The notes below the pieces were generated by a model. It was given only the letters and a program-made list of their open reading frames with translations, was not told the origin of the DNA and did not search any database. The position numbers and the translations under genes were made by a program. From assembly GCA_007922225.1 (NCBI GenBank), contig ML679989.1:17611974-17675973 (forward strand): DNA of 64,000 nucleotides, written 5' to 3'. The DNA is from Emydura subglobosa. Taxonomy: Eukaryota > Chordata > Testudines > Chelidae. Below are positions 12,575 to 26,200 of this stretch, in pieces (within the stretch, counting starts at the first letter, position 1; each line of letters begins with the position of its first letter).

Positions 12575-14093
12575 CTGTAGCAGAGGGAGGTGGAGGGTTG
12601 GGAAAGGTCTTGCTGGCTGGAATTGTGCAGAACAAATTAATGCTGTAAAATCTCCCCAGGGATAGAAGGCTGGTGCCTATTACACAAAGCAGCATAAACA
12701 CAGTGCTGAGGTTATGGACGTCTCCCTTAATGCTGTTGATTATCTCCTCTGCTACTAGATTCTTTTCTTCTCTCTCTCTCTCTCATGCTATTTCTGCATT
12801 TCTCTGCAGCCATCAGCTTCCTACACTTTTATTACACAAGCAATCCAGCTTCAGAACAATCCATTTTGATTGGCGGGAGTGGGAGAGAGTTGGCTTTTCT
12901 ACCCCGTAGACTTAGGAACTGTAGAATTGTATATGCCAAAAATCAACTGATCTGGATTATTTTGCTAGTCTCCTCCCAATATTTCTGTTAGGTTTATGAT
13001 CCACAGCTGACAAGGATCAAATCGAATTCCGTCTAAATAGATTTCTCAGCCATAATATCTTTTCCCCCCTTGTTTTTTTCTCTTCGTTTTTTTGCTCCTG
13101 CTGCTGTTATTCATTATTTAATCCTTCAATTGGTATTTAACTTGTAAAGCATGTACATGATGATACACAAAGAGTCACATTAAAAATGATGTTATAAATC
13201 TGTATCTTAAACACATCCAATGATAGTTATGCTGTGTAAACTGACCATGTAGTTTAAAATGTGTCTGGACTTTTATTTGGCTATTAAATATTCTTGTTAA
13301 TGAAACAAGAAGTGCTGAATAACTTTTTTAAAAAATTCATAATTTGGGAAGAGATCCTAATTATTCATATAATCGAGAGAATAAAATAAACACGAACAGA
13401 AGGTGTTTGGAAATTTATAAAATGTTATCAAGAGGGAGGAATGGAAATACTTGAAGTTCAACATGAAAGGATGGTGAAACTATGTTTCTATAGCAACAGA
13501 GACAGTTGCCAGGCTGCAAGAGATAGGTTCACATGTACTGCATAACTCATGTTGCAGGGGAGTTCCTACTAATGACAACACTGTAATTTTATAAATCATT
13601 CTCTGCACCTTTTAATGATTAAAGGATGGGCTGTGACCCCTTTACTTACAATGGTGAGCTCTTATGAAGTCAGTGAGCCTACCCATATGAGGAAGTGCTC
13701 ATTGGTCTGAATAAAAGGAAGCCCAATGTGGCCATAAGAGTTTTATTTGTTGATATGCTGCATCTTGCAAATATAAAATGATTTCCATAAAATTTGATTA
13801 TTAATTTGAAAATTACAGCTGGTTGAATAACAACAATTTTAAACCCCCAAAAAATTGGAAAGTATATTCATGAATAAACAGCCTGACTTCACTATATTGC
13901 CATAATGCATATTCCAGTAACCACTGGCAATATATGAAAATGTTCACATCTTGAAATTTGTATGAATTTTAGCACCAATATTCTTTATCCAAAAGCCACA
14001 GACAGCACAAACATGGCGAAATATTTGTTACTCGCTATATATTAATTTCCTGTATAAAAGTTTCATCCCCTCCAGGAAGAGAAGGAAGACTAT

Positions 14094-14340
14094 TGCCAAG
14101 TTTACACTTCAAAGTTTTACCAGCAGCGCTATGTCAGTTAAGAGTGTGAAAAAAAAATTACTTCTCACCTGACATAGCTTTCTGGCAAAAGCATTAGTGT
14201 AGATGTAGTTATACAAGAAAAAAAGTCCTTTTGCCGGCATAGATTATTTTCTTCATGGAATGGGTAGAAGATATGTGTACATTAGGAAGGTTTGCTGGTA
14301 TAGCGTTCCTGGCACACCTGTTTTAGTGTAGACCAGGCCT
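14094..14340. mobile_element. hAT-like MITE
   Basis: The left end 'ttgccaagtttacactt' and the right end 'agtgtagaccaggcct' are imperfect inverted repeats of the 'ggcCtGGTCTACACT' type. The interior, with 'acatagctttctggcaaaa' and 'ttttgccggcatag', resembles the interior of the element at 61563-61835. It is non-coding. Confidence 0.6.
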
Positions 14341-15399
14341 ATGTGATGTGAATGACCACTCACACATAGCAAATAGTCAAAACAAACCACAGGCTGGAAA
14401 CTCTTCTTCCAAACGGTTTGGTGAATACTTATGAACAAGTACATTCATGACTATAAGGGTCACTTTGTGAATGATTAAAAAAAACAGAATAAAGGCTAAT
14501 GTCACAGTGAGTATTATATGAATTACGTTACCAGCTCTATTGAAAACATTAATCACTCCTCTCTCAAAGACATACTCTTGGGAACTGAAACACACACTTC
14601 TTTTTTAATTGCCCAGCACCAGATATTAGGGATGACAGCTACTATTGCATAGTTAAGGAATTCTTTACGAGAGTCTAATTTGGAATCGACTGAACTAAAT
14701 TCAGTGTTGGTGGACGCAGGCACAACTTGTCTGAAGGCAACGGGCTTGTGCCTGCTTGTTCTCCTTGCAAATGTGGGCCTGTCTTTAAAAGGTAGAACTA
14801 GCAGGGACTTTACAATTATTTCTCTTGTTTGTAAAAATATCTGATTGTGCGTGTAGGAGTGAGGAGAAGAAACAAATACTCATTGTTACATTGTGTGTCT
14901 AAGGCAAAACTGATGCTTGAAGCTGGCAGGAAAAATGCCCTGGCTGTTTTATTATTCTGTTATTATGAATATAGTTCCTTAGCCTGTCACGATCCTAATA
15001 ATCAATCAGGTTATTGCCCTTTTGACTGTGCTCTGTAATTACAGCGGGCATTAAAACAAAGTTCCTTCGCATGGAGCAGGGTAAGTTCTTCTAACCCTTC
15101 CTCACAGGGGTCAGGAGAATATTCTCAGGGTTCTCCCCACCCCCCATGTCCCAACATCCAGGGAATTAAGTAACAATTCTCTCTCCTTTCCCCTCTATGT
15201 CCCAAGACAAGCCCCTCTTCCCACCGGGCATCTCCTCATTAGCTAAGCTTAGCACCACCTCATCCCCCAATGACCATGAGAAAGGCACCTCTTCGCCCCT
15301 GCCAGGGATAAAGAGAGGATCCCTTCCCCCATCAGTGACCTGGACCCCTCCAATGATAAGCCTCTTCCCCCAGAGATCCGGCATGTTGCCCAGCGTGAT

Positions 15400-15950
15400 C
15401 GCATCTGTGAGCTGCCTCAAGGGGCAGGGAGCAGGATGCAGCGCCACCCCATGCAGGGAGCTGTCCCTGGTGCTGAAACCATGCATCCACAGCCCCCAGC
15501 CCCCGGGCAGCTGGCGCTCTGCTATCCGGCCCGGTGAGGGCGGAACGCCCAGCACCTCTCGCTTCCCAGCCCCTCGGAACCCCGAAGAAGCGGGTGGAAC
15601 GCTCATTGTCTGAAAGTTCCGGGGCGGGGCGACTGGAACGCTCGGTGTCTGAACGTTCCAATGCTGGGAGCGGCCAGCAGGAGGCGTTTGTTCCCGAGCA
15701 GTTCGCCCCACACCTCGTGTTCCCTTGTGGGGCTGACCCGGCTGAGGGGCAGCTGCTGCTCTCCCTCGGCAGCGGCTGCTTTCTTGGGTGAGTTCTCCGC
15801 CTGCCCTGTTTCCACACCAGGGTGGGCTCTGTATTGGGAAACCCATTTTGCGCCTCCCCTTTCCCCCCCCCCCCAGCCCAGGGTACCCTCCTACGCTGGA
15901 TGGGGAAACCGCTGTGTCAGAGGGAAGCCCAGCTGCGCCTCTTAAGCCCC
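15400..15950 (+). promoter_or_regulatory. GC-rich (CpG-type) promoter region and likely untranslated first exon
   Basis: Base composition changes sharply to GC-rich with many CpG dinucleotides, and 'ggggcggggc' near 15620 resembles an Sp1/GC box. A consensus donor 'ttcttgg|gtgagt' lies at about 15787. No plus-strand frame ending at that donor both carries a Met and joins in phase to the exon at 18665. The upstream exon is therefore best read as 5' UTR of the gene starting at 18737. The long open frames here on both strands are a by-product of GC richness. The island could also serve a divergent minus-strand transcript. Confidence 0.55.
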
Positions 15951-16179
15951 GGAGGCTCATTCAGAAAGGCAGCTGAGCTTTGTAACGTACCTATATGGGG
16001 GAGCGGGGAGGTGGGAGAATTAAAAGGTGGATCTTGCTGTCTGCACGGACACTTTCAGGGGGAACCAGAGTGTGGCAATCAGCACATCCCCGTGTTCCTT
16101 CCACACAGCACATCATCATCTCTCTTTCACTTGATCTCAAATTCGGGAAAGCCATCCATCCATCTAGGCTACTTATATG

Positions 16180-16405
16180 GCTCCCCCTCACTGTAGTATC
16201 CAAGTGCCTCACAGGTTTTCATATCTTGATCCTTACACCACGGCTGTGAGGCAGGGCAGGGCTATTATCCCTCATTTTACAGATGGGGAACTGAGGCACA
16301 AAGAGGTTGCCCATGCTTACCCAGAAGGGCTGTGAAAAAGCAGGTAATTTAACCTGGGTATCCCCCGTCCTGGGCTAACCCCTAACCACTGGACCATGAT
16401 GCCTT
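16180..16405. repeat. MIR-like SINE
   Basis: It contains 'attttacagatggggaact', 'gaggcacaaagaggttgcc' and a terminal block 'ctaaccactggaccatga'. These are standard lines of MIR-family copies. It lies in the presumed first (5' UTR) intron of the unknown plus-strand gene. Confidence 0.65.
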
Positions 16406-17331
16406 TCATAACAACAAAAAGCTCGTTTTAAATTCACCACCAAACATACACTGGCACTAATTTTCTCTTCGTTGGTTTACGATCAGATCCTAGTTCCTTT
16501 CCTGATTGCACAGTCATTTCTTTTCTTTATTTCCCACACCTTCCTTCCCTCCCAATCATCATTTCAAATCAAGCGCTTAGAAGAAAGAAACTCTCAACAT
16601 CTAGTCCTAATACTGAGGACAACCAGAACTCATATCAGCATGTGCTTAAAATTAAGCCCTTGCTTACATGCGCTGCAGAACTGAGGCCTGTGTGAGTAAG
16701 GGCTATAGATCTAGATGCTGAAGAACTCAGTCCTGTAAAGTCCTCAACTCACATTTAAGTCAAGAGGAGCTCAGCAAATCATAACATCAGTTTCTAATTG
16801 GGCAAGTATTTGCGCTTGTACTTTTGAACAATGCCCCATGTCTTTAAAAGGCCAGTATCTTGTTAACATGTAGGGCTAGAAATGCATTCGTTATCCCACC
16901 AGATTGCTGAAAACCTCTTTTTCCAATGTATTCCATCAATTCTGTCCATTCTACACACCGTGAAATAAAACCACAATATTATTATGCATATAAAATCTAT
17001 TTCAGAGGTTTTAACAATGTATTAGTTATAATTTCCCTCTCCGTTCTAGGCCTGTACAGTTAGACATATAGTACTAATGTAGGTTTGCTGCAATGGGGGA
17101 AAGAGGAAAATCACCAATATATATTTTATAATCTCCTTAAACTACTTGATTTTTCTATAAAATATGTGGCATAAACAAAATATATAATGGGGTAGCTTAG
17201 AATGGGGCAAGACACATTATTGGCATTTGAGGAGAAAGAACTATATGTTGCTTTGAAAGTTGTTTAATATGAGATGTTTTCATAGGATAAATGTTAAGCA
17301 AAATTGTATAATGAGTGCAAGGAGACACAGA

Positions 17332-17715
17332 GGGTATGTCTACTCAGCCTGGGCACTGGCTCTGGTTTGAGCCCAAGCCCCCTTTGGTCCACACACAAAT
17401 CAGTCTGACTCAAGTAAGGGAGCACTCAGGACCTGGGTCTTAGGACCCCACTAGGGGGTGGTTTGGAGTCCCTTTGTGACTCAGGTCCAAGCCCTGTCAT
17501 TTTGCAGTGTGGATGCAGCTCAAGCCTCAGGCCCAAGTCAGAAGTGCAGTGTGCAGTGGTAGTGCAGCGTGGTGCAGCGTGGACCCATTAGAATGGCTGA
17601 GACACCTGGGTTCAGCAATTGTAAGGCCAGATTTACAATGCAGTCTGGAAACACAGTGTCCACAATCCCGGGTCCCACAGAGCCAGGTTTATAATGCAGT
17701 GTGGATGTACCCAGG
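17332..17715. mobile_element. Turtle-type MITE, internally rearranged
   Basis: It starts with 'gagggtatgtctactcag' and contains several 'cagtgtggatg' and 'tgcagcgtgga' blocks in series near 17503-17585 and 17690-17712. These blocks are the typical inner ends of 'GTCTACACTGCA' elements. The repeated ends suggest nested or tandem copies. Boundaries are loose. Confidence 0.45.
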
Positions 17716-18736
17716 GGCTTGGACTCTGGAACAAAAGCTCCAGCCAGTTCACTCGGAACTTTGGGAGTTTGAATTTGAAGGCTCGTCCGTTGGCGCCTCT
17801 GAGGAGAGCTAGGGTCGGAAGGGGACACACCGCTGAGCTCGGGTAAGATTAGGCGGTCTGTATCGGAATAAGAAGTAGGAAGGTTACTGAACGCTATTGC
17901 TCCAGTTACTCGGGTTAAAAGGAAGTGTAGTGTTTTGTCAAACCCAGAGGTCAGAGATGTAGTCAATCAGTGGATTCTGAGGAGTTCTGCGAGGCCCTCG
18001 AAACAGAGTTAAGAAAAAAAAGCAGGCACAATCACCATATATTTATAGGCAGGTGTCCTGAGAAGAAGATCAGAGGGGTAAAGAGGCTGTGCTAGTAAGC
18101 CAGAGACACCACTGTTGATTAGTGTGTGCACTGGAAGGGACCGGCCATGACAGCATTCTTTTGGGATGAGTCAAAATTCCCTCATGGTCCATCAGCATAA
18201 ATATTTGTCTGCTGGCACTGGCTGTGAGGCGCTCATCTGCTATTTTACCCAGTGCTGGCTCCTTGTGGGAGCCTGGTGTGAACCCTGATGAGGAGAACAT
18301 TATTGGCAAAAATCAGATGCAAATGGAGTTGGTTTGACACCACATTCCTGATGACTTTGTCCAGGACAGAGAGACTCAAGACAAGCAGTAGTGAGCAAGA
18401 ATATTGGGGATCATTAAGGATTTTGGTTGGGTATTAATTTGACTATTGCATTGCTTTGCTACTCGGGAGTAATGCAGCCATGCTGATAAATCTGTATAGT
18501 AAACTTTCACATAACATGTGTACGCACACAAATACGCACACCCAGACATTGCTATTAATATTATATCCTTGATTTGTGTCTATCATTTGAGAACAACAAG
18601 CTATTCATTTAATGTGCGTCTGGTATCCTCTCTCTATATAATGATCCTTCTCCTCTCCTTTTAGCTTCAGAAGAATAATTCTCTAATTTTACAAATAAAA
18701 TACCTTTACAATAAAAGATCAAGACGGTTTAAAGAA

Positions 18737-20227
18737 ATGGCAGAAGCAGCCCAATTGAAGGAAATCCTCTTTCAGTCTGGTATGAGAGGAAGGCAGGATT
18801 CAGGACTGAATGCTAGACAGCCCAGAATTAAGAAAAACTCTGAGAAACAGCAGGAAATGAAAACCAGACTTTCCCTCTGGGTCACAAAGCGACCAGCATC
18901 AGGTATTGTGGGACGGAAACCAATACAGAGGAGAACTCTTTCGGACCAGGATTTCATTACCCACAAGAGGTAATGCACCAAGCCTTGTCAGCTGCTTTTT
19001 GCATGCATTTATGTTATCTCATTCTCTAAGGATATGTCTACACTGGAGCAAGAAGGGGTAATTTCCAGCTTGAGTAAACATACCCACATTAGCAGAAAAA
19101 ATAGCATTGTAACTGCAGCAGGACAGGTTAGCTGTCCGAGTACATACCTAGAGTCTCAGATGGACTCAGACATGGGTGGGCTAACTCCTCCTACTTCTTG
19201 CACCCCCTGTAGCTACATTTCTATTTTTGTATGCTTGCTCAATCAGAGCTAGCCCTGGTATGTCTACCTGATCTGGAAATTATGCTGGTGTAGACATATC
19301 CTAACAGCAGTTAACATGCAGCAATTCATATGGAATTAAGACGTTAGGGTGCACAGCTACTGTGAGAAAATGGTTGGGACCAATGTCAGCCCTGTATTTC
19401 TCTGATACCTAGAAATAGCAGGAACTCGTGTATTTGAGCATTCAGAAATGTACAGAATCCCTGCTGAAATGCCACAAAGTCCCCAATTTGCAGATGGTGG
19501 CAACATCCAGTAGTTTCTCCTCTGGTCCCACTGCTGCAGCCTCCTTTGCACTCCCCTGTGCTCAGGGACTTCCCTGCTATTTAGGGGCACCATACTCCTT
19601 AAATCCCATAGCTGCTGAGGTTTTAGCAATGCCATGCACACTGGGGTGTCAGCAATTGAGTTCTTCCACTTAGAAAACTGTACAATTGCATTCTTGAGTT
19701 GGAAAAAAATACCTTGGAACAGCAGTGTGTTTAAACCATAAATCCATAAATCACAGGGGGTGCTAAACAGATGGCTTACTAAGACTTCAGAAGAATAGCG
19801 TAAAAGGGTCACAAACCCCAAGCTGCAACACACAGACTTCACCTACAAAGGCAAAACTAATTTTTCAGACATCTAATCAAACAGCAAACTGGGTGAGGTG
19901 TTCAAGTTCTCCTCACTTATTCGTAATATTAATTTTTCCGAGGAAACAACTTTGCTACCCTGAAAACTTTGGGCTATGTTTATCCCTAGAGCAAGCCCAT
20001 TGAAACCACTGGTTACAACAGGGATTAATTTGGGTCATATATTAAAGAAGTGGAAACATATTTAGTTTTCCACACACAGGATGCTTATACAAAACCGACA
20101 AAGTGAGCTGAGCAACTGCTATGGTAGCACACTGGGGTCTCACTTCAAGACACCTGCAGAATCCAGATGCTACAGTGCTCCCCCAAAGCCAGCAATCCAA
20201 CAGAACTCTGCAAGTGTAAGTACCTCC

Positions 20228-20285
<58 letters not shown>

Positions 20286-23200
20286 TTTATTGCTGGAGAA
20301 AGTGTGTATTTGAATCTGAAATCCTCAAACAACACCAGAACAATACAGCCCAGCAGCAGTGGTGCTAACCATACCCCCGTGACCACTTACCTTGTTTCAA
20401 CCCTGTTCTGGTGGGACCACTTCTAGTGGGTGAGACGGTAGGTCAGTTTCCATGGCCCATTCTGTCTTTGGCCTCTTGCCGGGACAGCCAACAAGGAGGC
20501 CTATTGTGATAGGAACTTTGTAATTAGGTGGCCATCTGTCTACTAGAGATTGGATTGAAACCATCAAACCCAGTTCACATAGCCCATCAGATAGGAACGA
20601 CTTTTGGCTACTGCCTATTTGAGGAGGATTTGAACTGGTGACCTAAAGGTGAAGGTTTCCTTATCCCACTAACAATCCCCTGCAACAAATGCTTTCACTT
20701 TCAGAGCCTGGTATTATTTGCAAGAGAAGTAAAATTGAGAGTCTGCCACCAACAAATACTCTGTCCAGCTTCCCTGAGTTTGATTTTTCCTTTGTGTTTC
20801 ATGGGGATTCACTTCACTTGGAAATACATTCGACCTTTCTTTTCTTATTCGTATCTTTTCCGTTTTAAATGCAGGAAAAGCTGTATAAGCCTAGAACAAG
20901 AGGTGAAGACAGAAATGTAGCCAGCAGAGGACACCACTCACAGCCATCACGAGCTCAAAGACATCATGATTTCAGCAGATCTGGGGAGAATAAGAGGTAA
21001 TATATTCTCCTGCTAACATTCTTAACTGATTGTTTTATAGCCTATAACGGAATTATAGACCAATGGGCTTCTCAGAACAGCGGGTTTTTTTTTTTCAGTA
21101 TTGTAACCAATGTATTCCTGTTAAATGCAGTTATGGTCAGAACTGTGGCTATAAAAAAATAGCACTTACTCATGAGATCTTATTGCATGTCTCTGAGTCA
21201 TTGCCACTGATTTCACTGAACAACAGCAAAGAAGAAGTTTCTACTCCTGGTAACCCTGCAGAGCAAACTCAGCTTTGAGGAGAAGGAGCTGAACTAATGT
21301 GGTCAGAGCACCATCAACTGAATTGTCTAAGACCTCCAGCTGGTCTAGTTCCGCTTGACTCAAGGAGGGTTGATAGCTAAAGAAACCATCTTTTTACTTG
21401 TAAACTGAGCAGATTTGATATTGAGTTGTTGACAGAACAGACTTAGCATTGGAGCCTGTCCTGCAATTTTTAGAGTTTGTTTTCAGGGTATAACCACCAT
21501 TACGTTTTTTAAATAGTATTTTATGGGTTTGTGATAAAAACTCCATCCCTCCTCTTCAACTTTCACATTGCACCACATGTAATTTCTGTGATCTAATTAG
21601 CAAGTAGAGAGTGGCATAGGTGAAATGAGTTGATACTCAGGTCTAGTGAGCTGCTTTTCTTACACCTGGACGTGAATGCTTGGTCTAACTCTGATGCTTT
21701 CCCTGTCTTGTTTTCTGGCTAAAGGCTGACCCCAGAAGATCTGGAGAAGAAGCGATATCAAACCATTGCAGAGTACCAGTTTATGACTCCAGGTAAGAAG
21801 CCCATATCCAATAGGCAAGTGTCTTACAAGAAGAGGAAGTTGATTCTTATGCATCATGTAATTTTAATTTCTCTTTCAACATCAGACAAGCTCTTCTAAC
21901 CAGAACAGCAGGCTGTAGTCATCCTTAAAACTTTGCAACCAAGTGACATTACTGCAATATTCAGTGTTTCCTATATGGATTGCCACTGTAATATTATCAA
22001 GGGCAAAGCTGGAAAGTTTAAAGGTGACCGCTGTAGGAGCACTGTGTTAAGATACTTGATTGCATTCCATGTTGCTGATTGAATTGCACTGGAAATGAAT
22101 CTTTATATGCTACGCGCCTTGTCAATAAGACACCTCTACCTGGCATTTAAAATTGTATTGCACATTAATTAAGAAGCAAACAAATACACACTTCTCTTTA
22201 GAAATCAGTGTCTCCCTTCCAGGAGTCCCAACAGGGGATCAATTGTGAGGGTGGGGTTTTGTGATGTGGTCATCATCAATCCACCTCCCTGCTGGTTTCT
22301 CATAGGCCCCCAAGCAGATGGTAAGAACTCATGACAGTAGAAATCTGGTGCTTGCTCATGTCATTCCAGGGTAGGTGACTCCCAAGCAGTTGGGCAACTG
22401 GAGGGTTCGGAGTTCATGCGCAAGCAGACTCTAGCATTGCTCTGCCAAATCCAACATTATCCCAGGGCTGCTGATTGATGGCACAGTGAGATGCAAACGT
22501 GTAGAGTGAAGTCTGCTGCTCTACAGATGTCCTGGATAGGAACCTGTGCCACAAATGCAGCTGAAGATGTTTGTGCCCTTATGGAATGTGCCATCAGGGT
22601 AGGAACAGGGATTGTTGCCAGGTCGTAGCATGTGTGGATACCAGAAGTAATTCACGATGAAATTCCCTGGGCTGAGACTGGAAGACCCCCCATCCTGTCT
22701 ACAACAGCCACAAAAAGTTTAGTTTTCTGAAACTTTAATTGTTTCAGAAAACTAGTCCTTGCTATGTAGAAGGCAAGCGCACATTTTACATCTAGTGAGT
22801 GAAGTCTCTGCTTGTTTGTTGGTAGAAGACAGGAAGGAATGTGTCCTGTTACTATGAAATTGTAAAACTTCCTAGATGATATTGGCTTGGCGAGTACACC
22901 AATGCCAGCCACGCCTGGAAAGGTCTGAGCCAAAGCCTTGTATGCTGAACCACATAGGTACGTGATGCCTTGCGGGCCAGAAGCTGCAAGCAATTTCTCA
23001 CCATGGTGACGGGGTGATTCCTGAGCCTTTCTATAATTCTTGTTATTGCTTGGAAGCGTGCTTCCGGGAGAGAATTTTTGGCTTGTACTGAGTCAAGTAT
23101 TTCCCAATGAATGCTATCCTTTGATCCGGGGATAAAGTAGATTTCTGTGTATTTATGAGCAGACCTAAGTCTTGGAAGGTCACTTGTATTAGTCTCACAT

Positions 23201-26200
23201 GTGCCTCTACCTGAAGTCTGGACCAACCTCTAACCAGCCCGTCGTTGAGGTATGGATAAACCAGAACCCCCATCTCCTCAGGTAGGCTGTGAAAACTGCC
23301 GTGCACTTTGTGAACACCCAAGGGGCTGCCGACAGGCCGAACGGGAGCACTGTAAATTGGTAGTGCACGTGGTTCATGACAAATCTGAGGAAACTTCTGT
23401 GGCTCTGAAAGATTGCAATGTGGAAATAAGCATCCTTCAAGTCGAGGGTGACGTACCAGTCCCNNNNNNNNNNAATGTGGAAATAAGCATCCTTCAAGTC
23501 GAGGGTGACGTACCAGTCCCCGGGATCCAGGGAGACCATGTGGAACTTCAGCTTCTTCATGAATTTGTTGAAGTTTTGCAGGTCCAAAATTGGCCTGAGA
23601 CTACGATTGGCTTTCGGGATTAGGAAATAGTGGGAGTAGAATCCCTAGCCCCTTAGCTCTGGTGGAACCTCCTCTTTATCTCCCACCCTTAAGAGCGACT
23701 GCACCTCTTGCGCTAGAAGCTGCTTGTGAGAAGGGTCCCTTAAGAGGTATGGGGAAGAGGTGGGAAGGAGGTGAACAACAAAACTGAAGGATGTATCCCA
23801 GTGCTATTGTGTGCGGTACTCATTGGTCCGAGGTAATACAGGCCCATGCTCGATAGAAGTGGGATAACTGGTCCACAAAAACTGGGGAATTTGGATCCAC
23901 AAACTATCCTGGCACATCGTCCCTGAGCATCCCATCGAAAAGCCTGCTTTAAACCTGCCGAGTGTCTGGGCTGTGCATGTGCAGATGCAGATGAAGGACT
24001 GAGGTGGAGATGAAGGACTGTGGAGGAGGCCTCCTCCTATAGCCCCTGCTTCTCCTCCTGCTATAGTCCTGTTGAGCATGTGGCGGGAAGAAGAGAGCCA
24101 TTGGCTGAGGACTATAGTGCTTCCTCGTAGGGACCGGTGTATGAAGACCTAAGGACTTAAATGGGGCCCTGGACTCCTTCAAACTGTGCCGTTTGGAGTT
24201 TGTCTGCTCAGAAAAGAGCACCTTCCCTTCAAAACGGAGGTACTGCAATGTTTGTTGGACCTCACGTGGTGAGCCCCATGATTGAAGGCATGAGCTTCTC
24301 CACATAGTCACAGCAGAAGCCATGGATCGGGCAGCCGAGTTCACTGCATTTAGGGCTGACTTGGGTGTTGGTCCCTGTTGGCCCTGCCTTTCCTGCTTGT
24401 TGGCTGCCGACACCACCAGAGAGCCCGGCAGTGGGTGAGTGTACAGGAACTTGAATGCCTTAGCCGGAACAAAATATTTCCTTTTGGTTTTCTTTGCTGT
24501 CAGCTGAAGGGATGCTGAGGTATGCCACAATACTTGGATGGGGTCCATGATGGCATCAATTCAGGGGCAACCCTACTCTCGCAGGGCCCGTTGCTGTCAA
24601 AATGCCCACAACGGAATGGGAGGACTCTCTGATTTTCTCCCCCTAAATGCCCAGGTTCTGAGCTACCTTCCTTAGGAGCTCGATGCACCTTGTTATCCTC
24701 CTGTGGGGGCACAATGTCAGTTCCCATGACAGCCTCATCTGGGGAGGAGGAGGAGGAAGACTGGGCTGGCACCAGGCCCTGCACCTTGCCCTCGGCACCG
24801 GATAGGTCTTGCAGTGCTGACTCTTGATACACGACATTGGCCTCACATGCAGCATTTCTGGCTAACACAGTGATTCCGTGTTATAGATTGGGCTGCAGAG
24901 AAGTACAAACCTCCCATGTTTGTAGTGTCAACTCTGGGGGCTAACAATCAATCACCACTTTCCAGCTGTTCCTGTTATCATATACGACCGGACTCCACAA
25001 CCGTGCAGAGATGTTGGATGTATCCACCTTGCTTTGCCTTTCTATTCATTCACTTGATTTAGGCAATAGGGTTGGAATTCAAGATTGGAATATGTGTATA
25101 TTCTGTCAGATGTTCTTAAATGATTTACATCAAGATTACAAGAGTGGGGTCTGTGAGCCTTCATGGGGTCACCGCCAAGACATGTTGTACACCTGGATGC
25201 AGTTGGCAGGACTCAGGAGGTGGTTTCTATGCACTTTGGTTCAAAGGCAGTAAAGACTGGTGACTTCCATAGTCCTGTAAGTATTTTGAATGACACACAC
25301 GGGCTCTCAGTGATACCTGGCACTAACATCCCAGCACAGGGGGAGGTGCAGGGGAAAATAAGGCGGAGAACTCTGCAGCCTTGGGTGTGATCTCTAGGGA
25401 CCGCAAAGGCAATGAATGGAAAACATTTGAGTCCTTGTTTAAAATTGTTTTGTCTAAGGATCTCTGGCAGAGACACTCATATTGATTATTGTACTTTTAT
25501 TCCAGGAAAGACCTTTTACTATTGTACCAGGGAGAATGTGAAGCAGCATCTGCGCTCCATTTATCTAGCTCATCAGCCAGGTCTGAAGCCACCTAAATCA
25601 GCCCATCAAACAAGCTGGCCTCCTGTTTGCTACCAGGAGAACCATAGGACCTTAAGGTACGAGCTTTCAGTAGCCAAATCTCTGGGCTTTAGAACAGGGC
25701 TGTAAACACAGACCCAGCTACAAGGGTTTCAGACACATCCAGCCCAGCCCGGCTACATTGTCTGTAGAGAAATAGGAATCCAGGCTGTAGCACAGCCAGG
25801 ACTCAGGTGTATTTACCACCATAGTGTTTCTATCCAGGGCAAATTTTTTTTAACCACCCTCCTAGGAGAAGAGGTTCAGATTGCCTGAGCCTTGTCAACA
25901 TTACAGTTCCTGTATTTGGTACCCCTGGTGGGGATTTTCAGGCCCTAATTTTCCTTGTGCAGATGAGACCCCAGTGTAGACAGGTCCAAATTATGTTAGG
26001 AAACAACTAAAGCTGAAATCCTGTTTAAAGCAGAGTTTAGTCAGAACCAAAGCATGTGTTCCCCTTATACTGAAACAACTGAGTTAAGCAACAGGCTACC
26101 AGAGAAGCAGGTTTGCCAACTTCTAACACCACTTCATTATTAGGGCTAGATCCAACTCCATCAAAGCCAAGGGCAGATTATTGATAGGCTGGGGTCTTAT

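Noticed and set aside
14377..14595. 72-codon minus-strand frame with a hydrophobic stretch
   Set aside because: No splice signals or family match; AT-rich DNA often gives such hydrophobic frames.
15166..15960. 264-codon minus-strand open frame in the GC-rich island
   Set aside because: All frames on both strands are open here because the sequence is GC-rich. The product is low in complexity and matches no family I know.
18970..18973. Stop codon TAA ending the first coding exon of the unknown gene
   Set aside because: The stop lies within the donor GAG|GTAATG. Splicing at 18969 removes it, and the next exon continues in the right phase.
23252..23623. Plus-strand open frame across the N gap
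   Set aside because: It is the antisense of the DIRS reverse transcriptase and contains the duplicated gap sequence.
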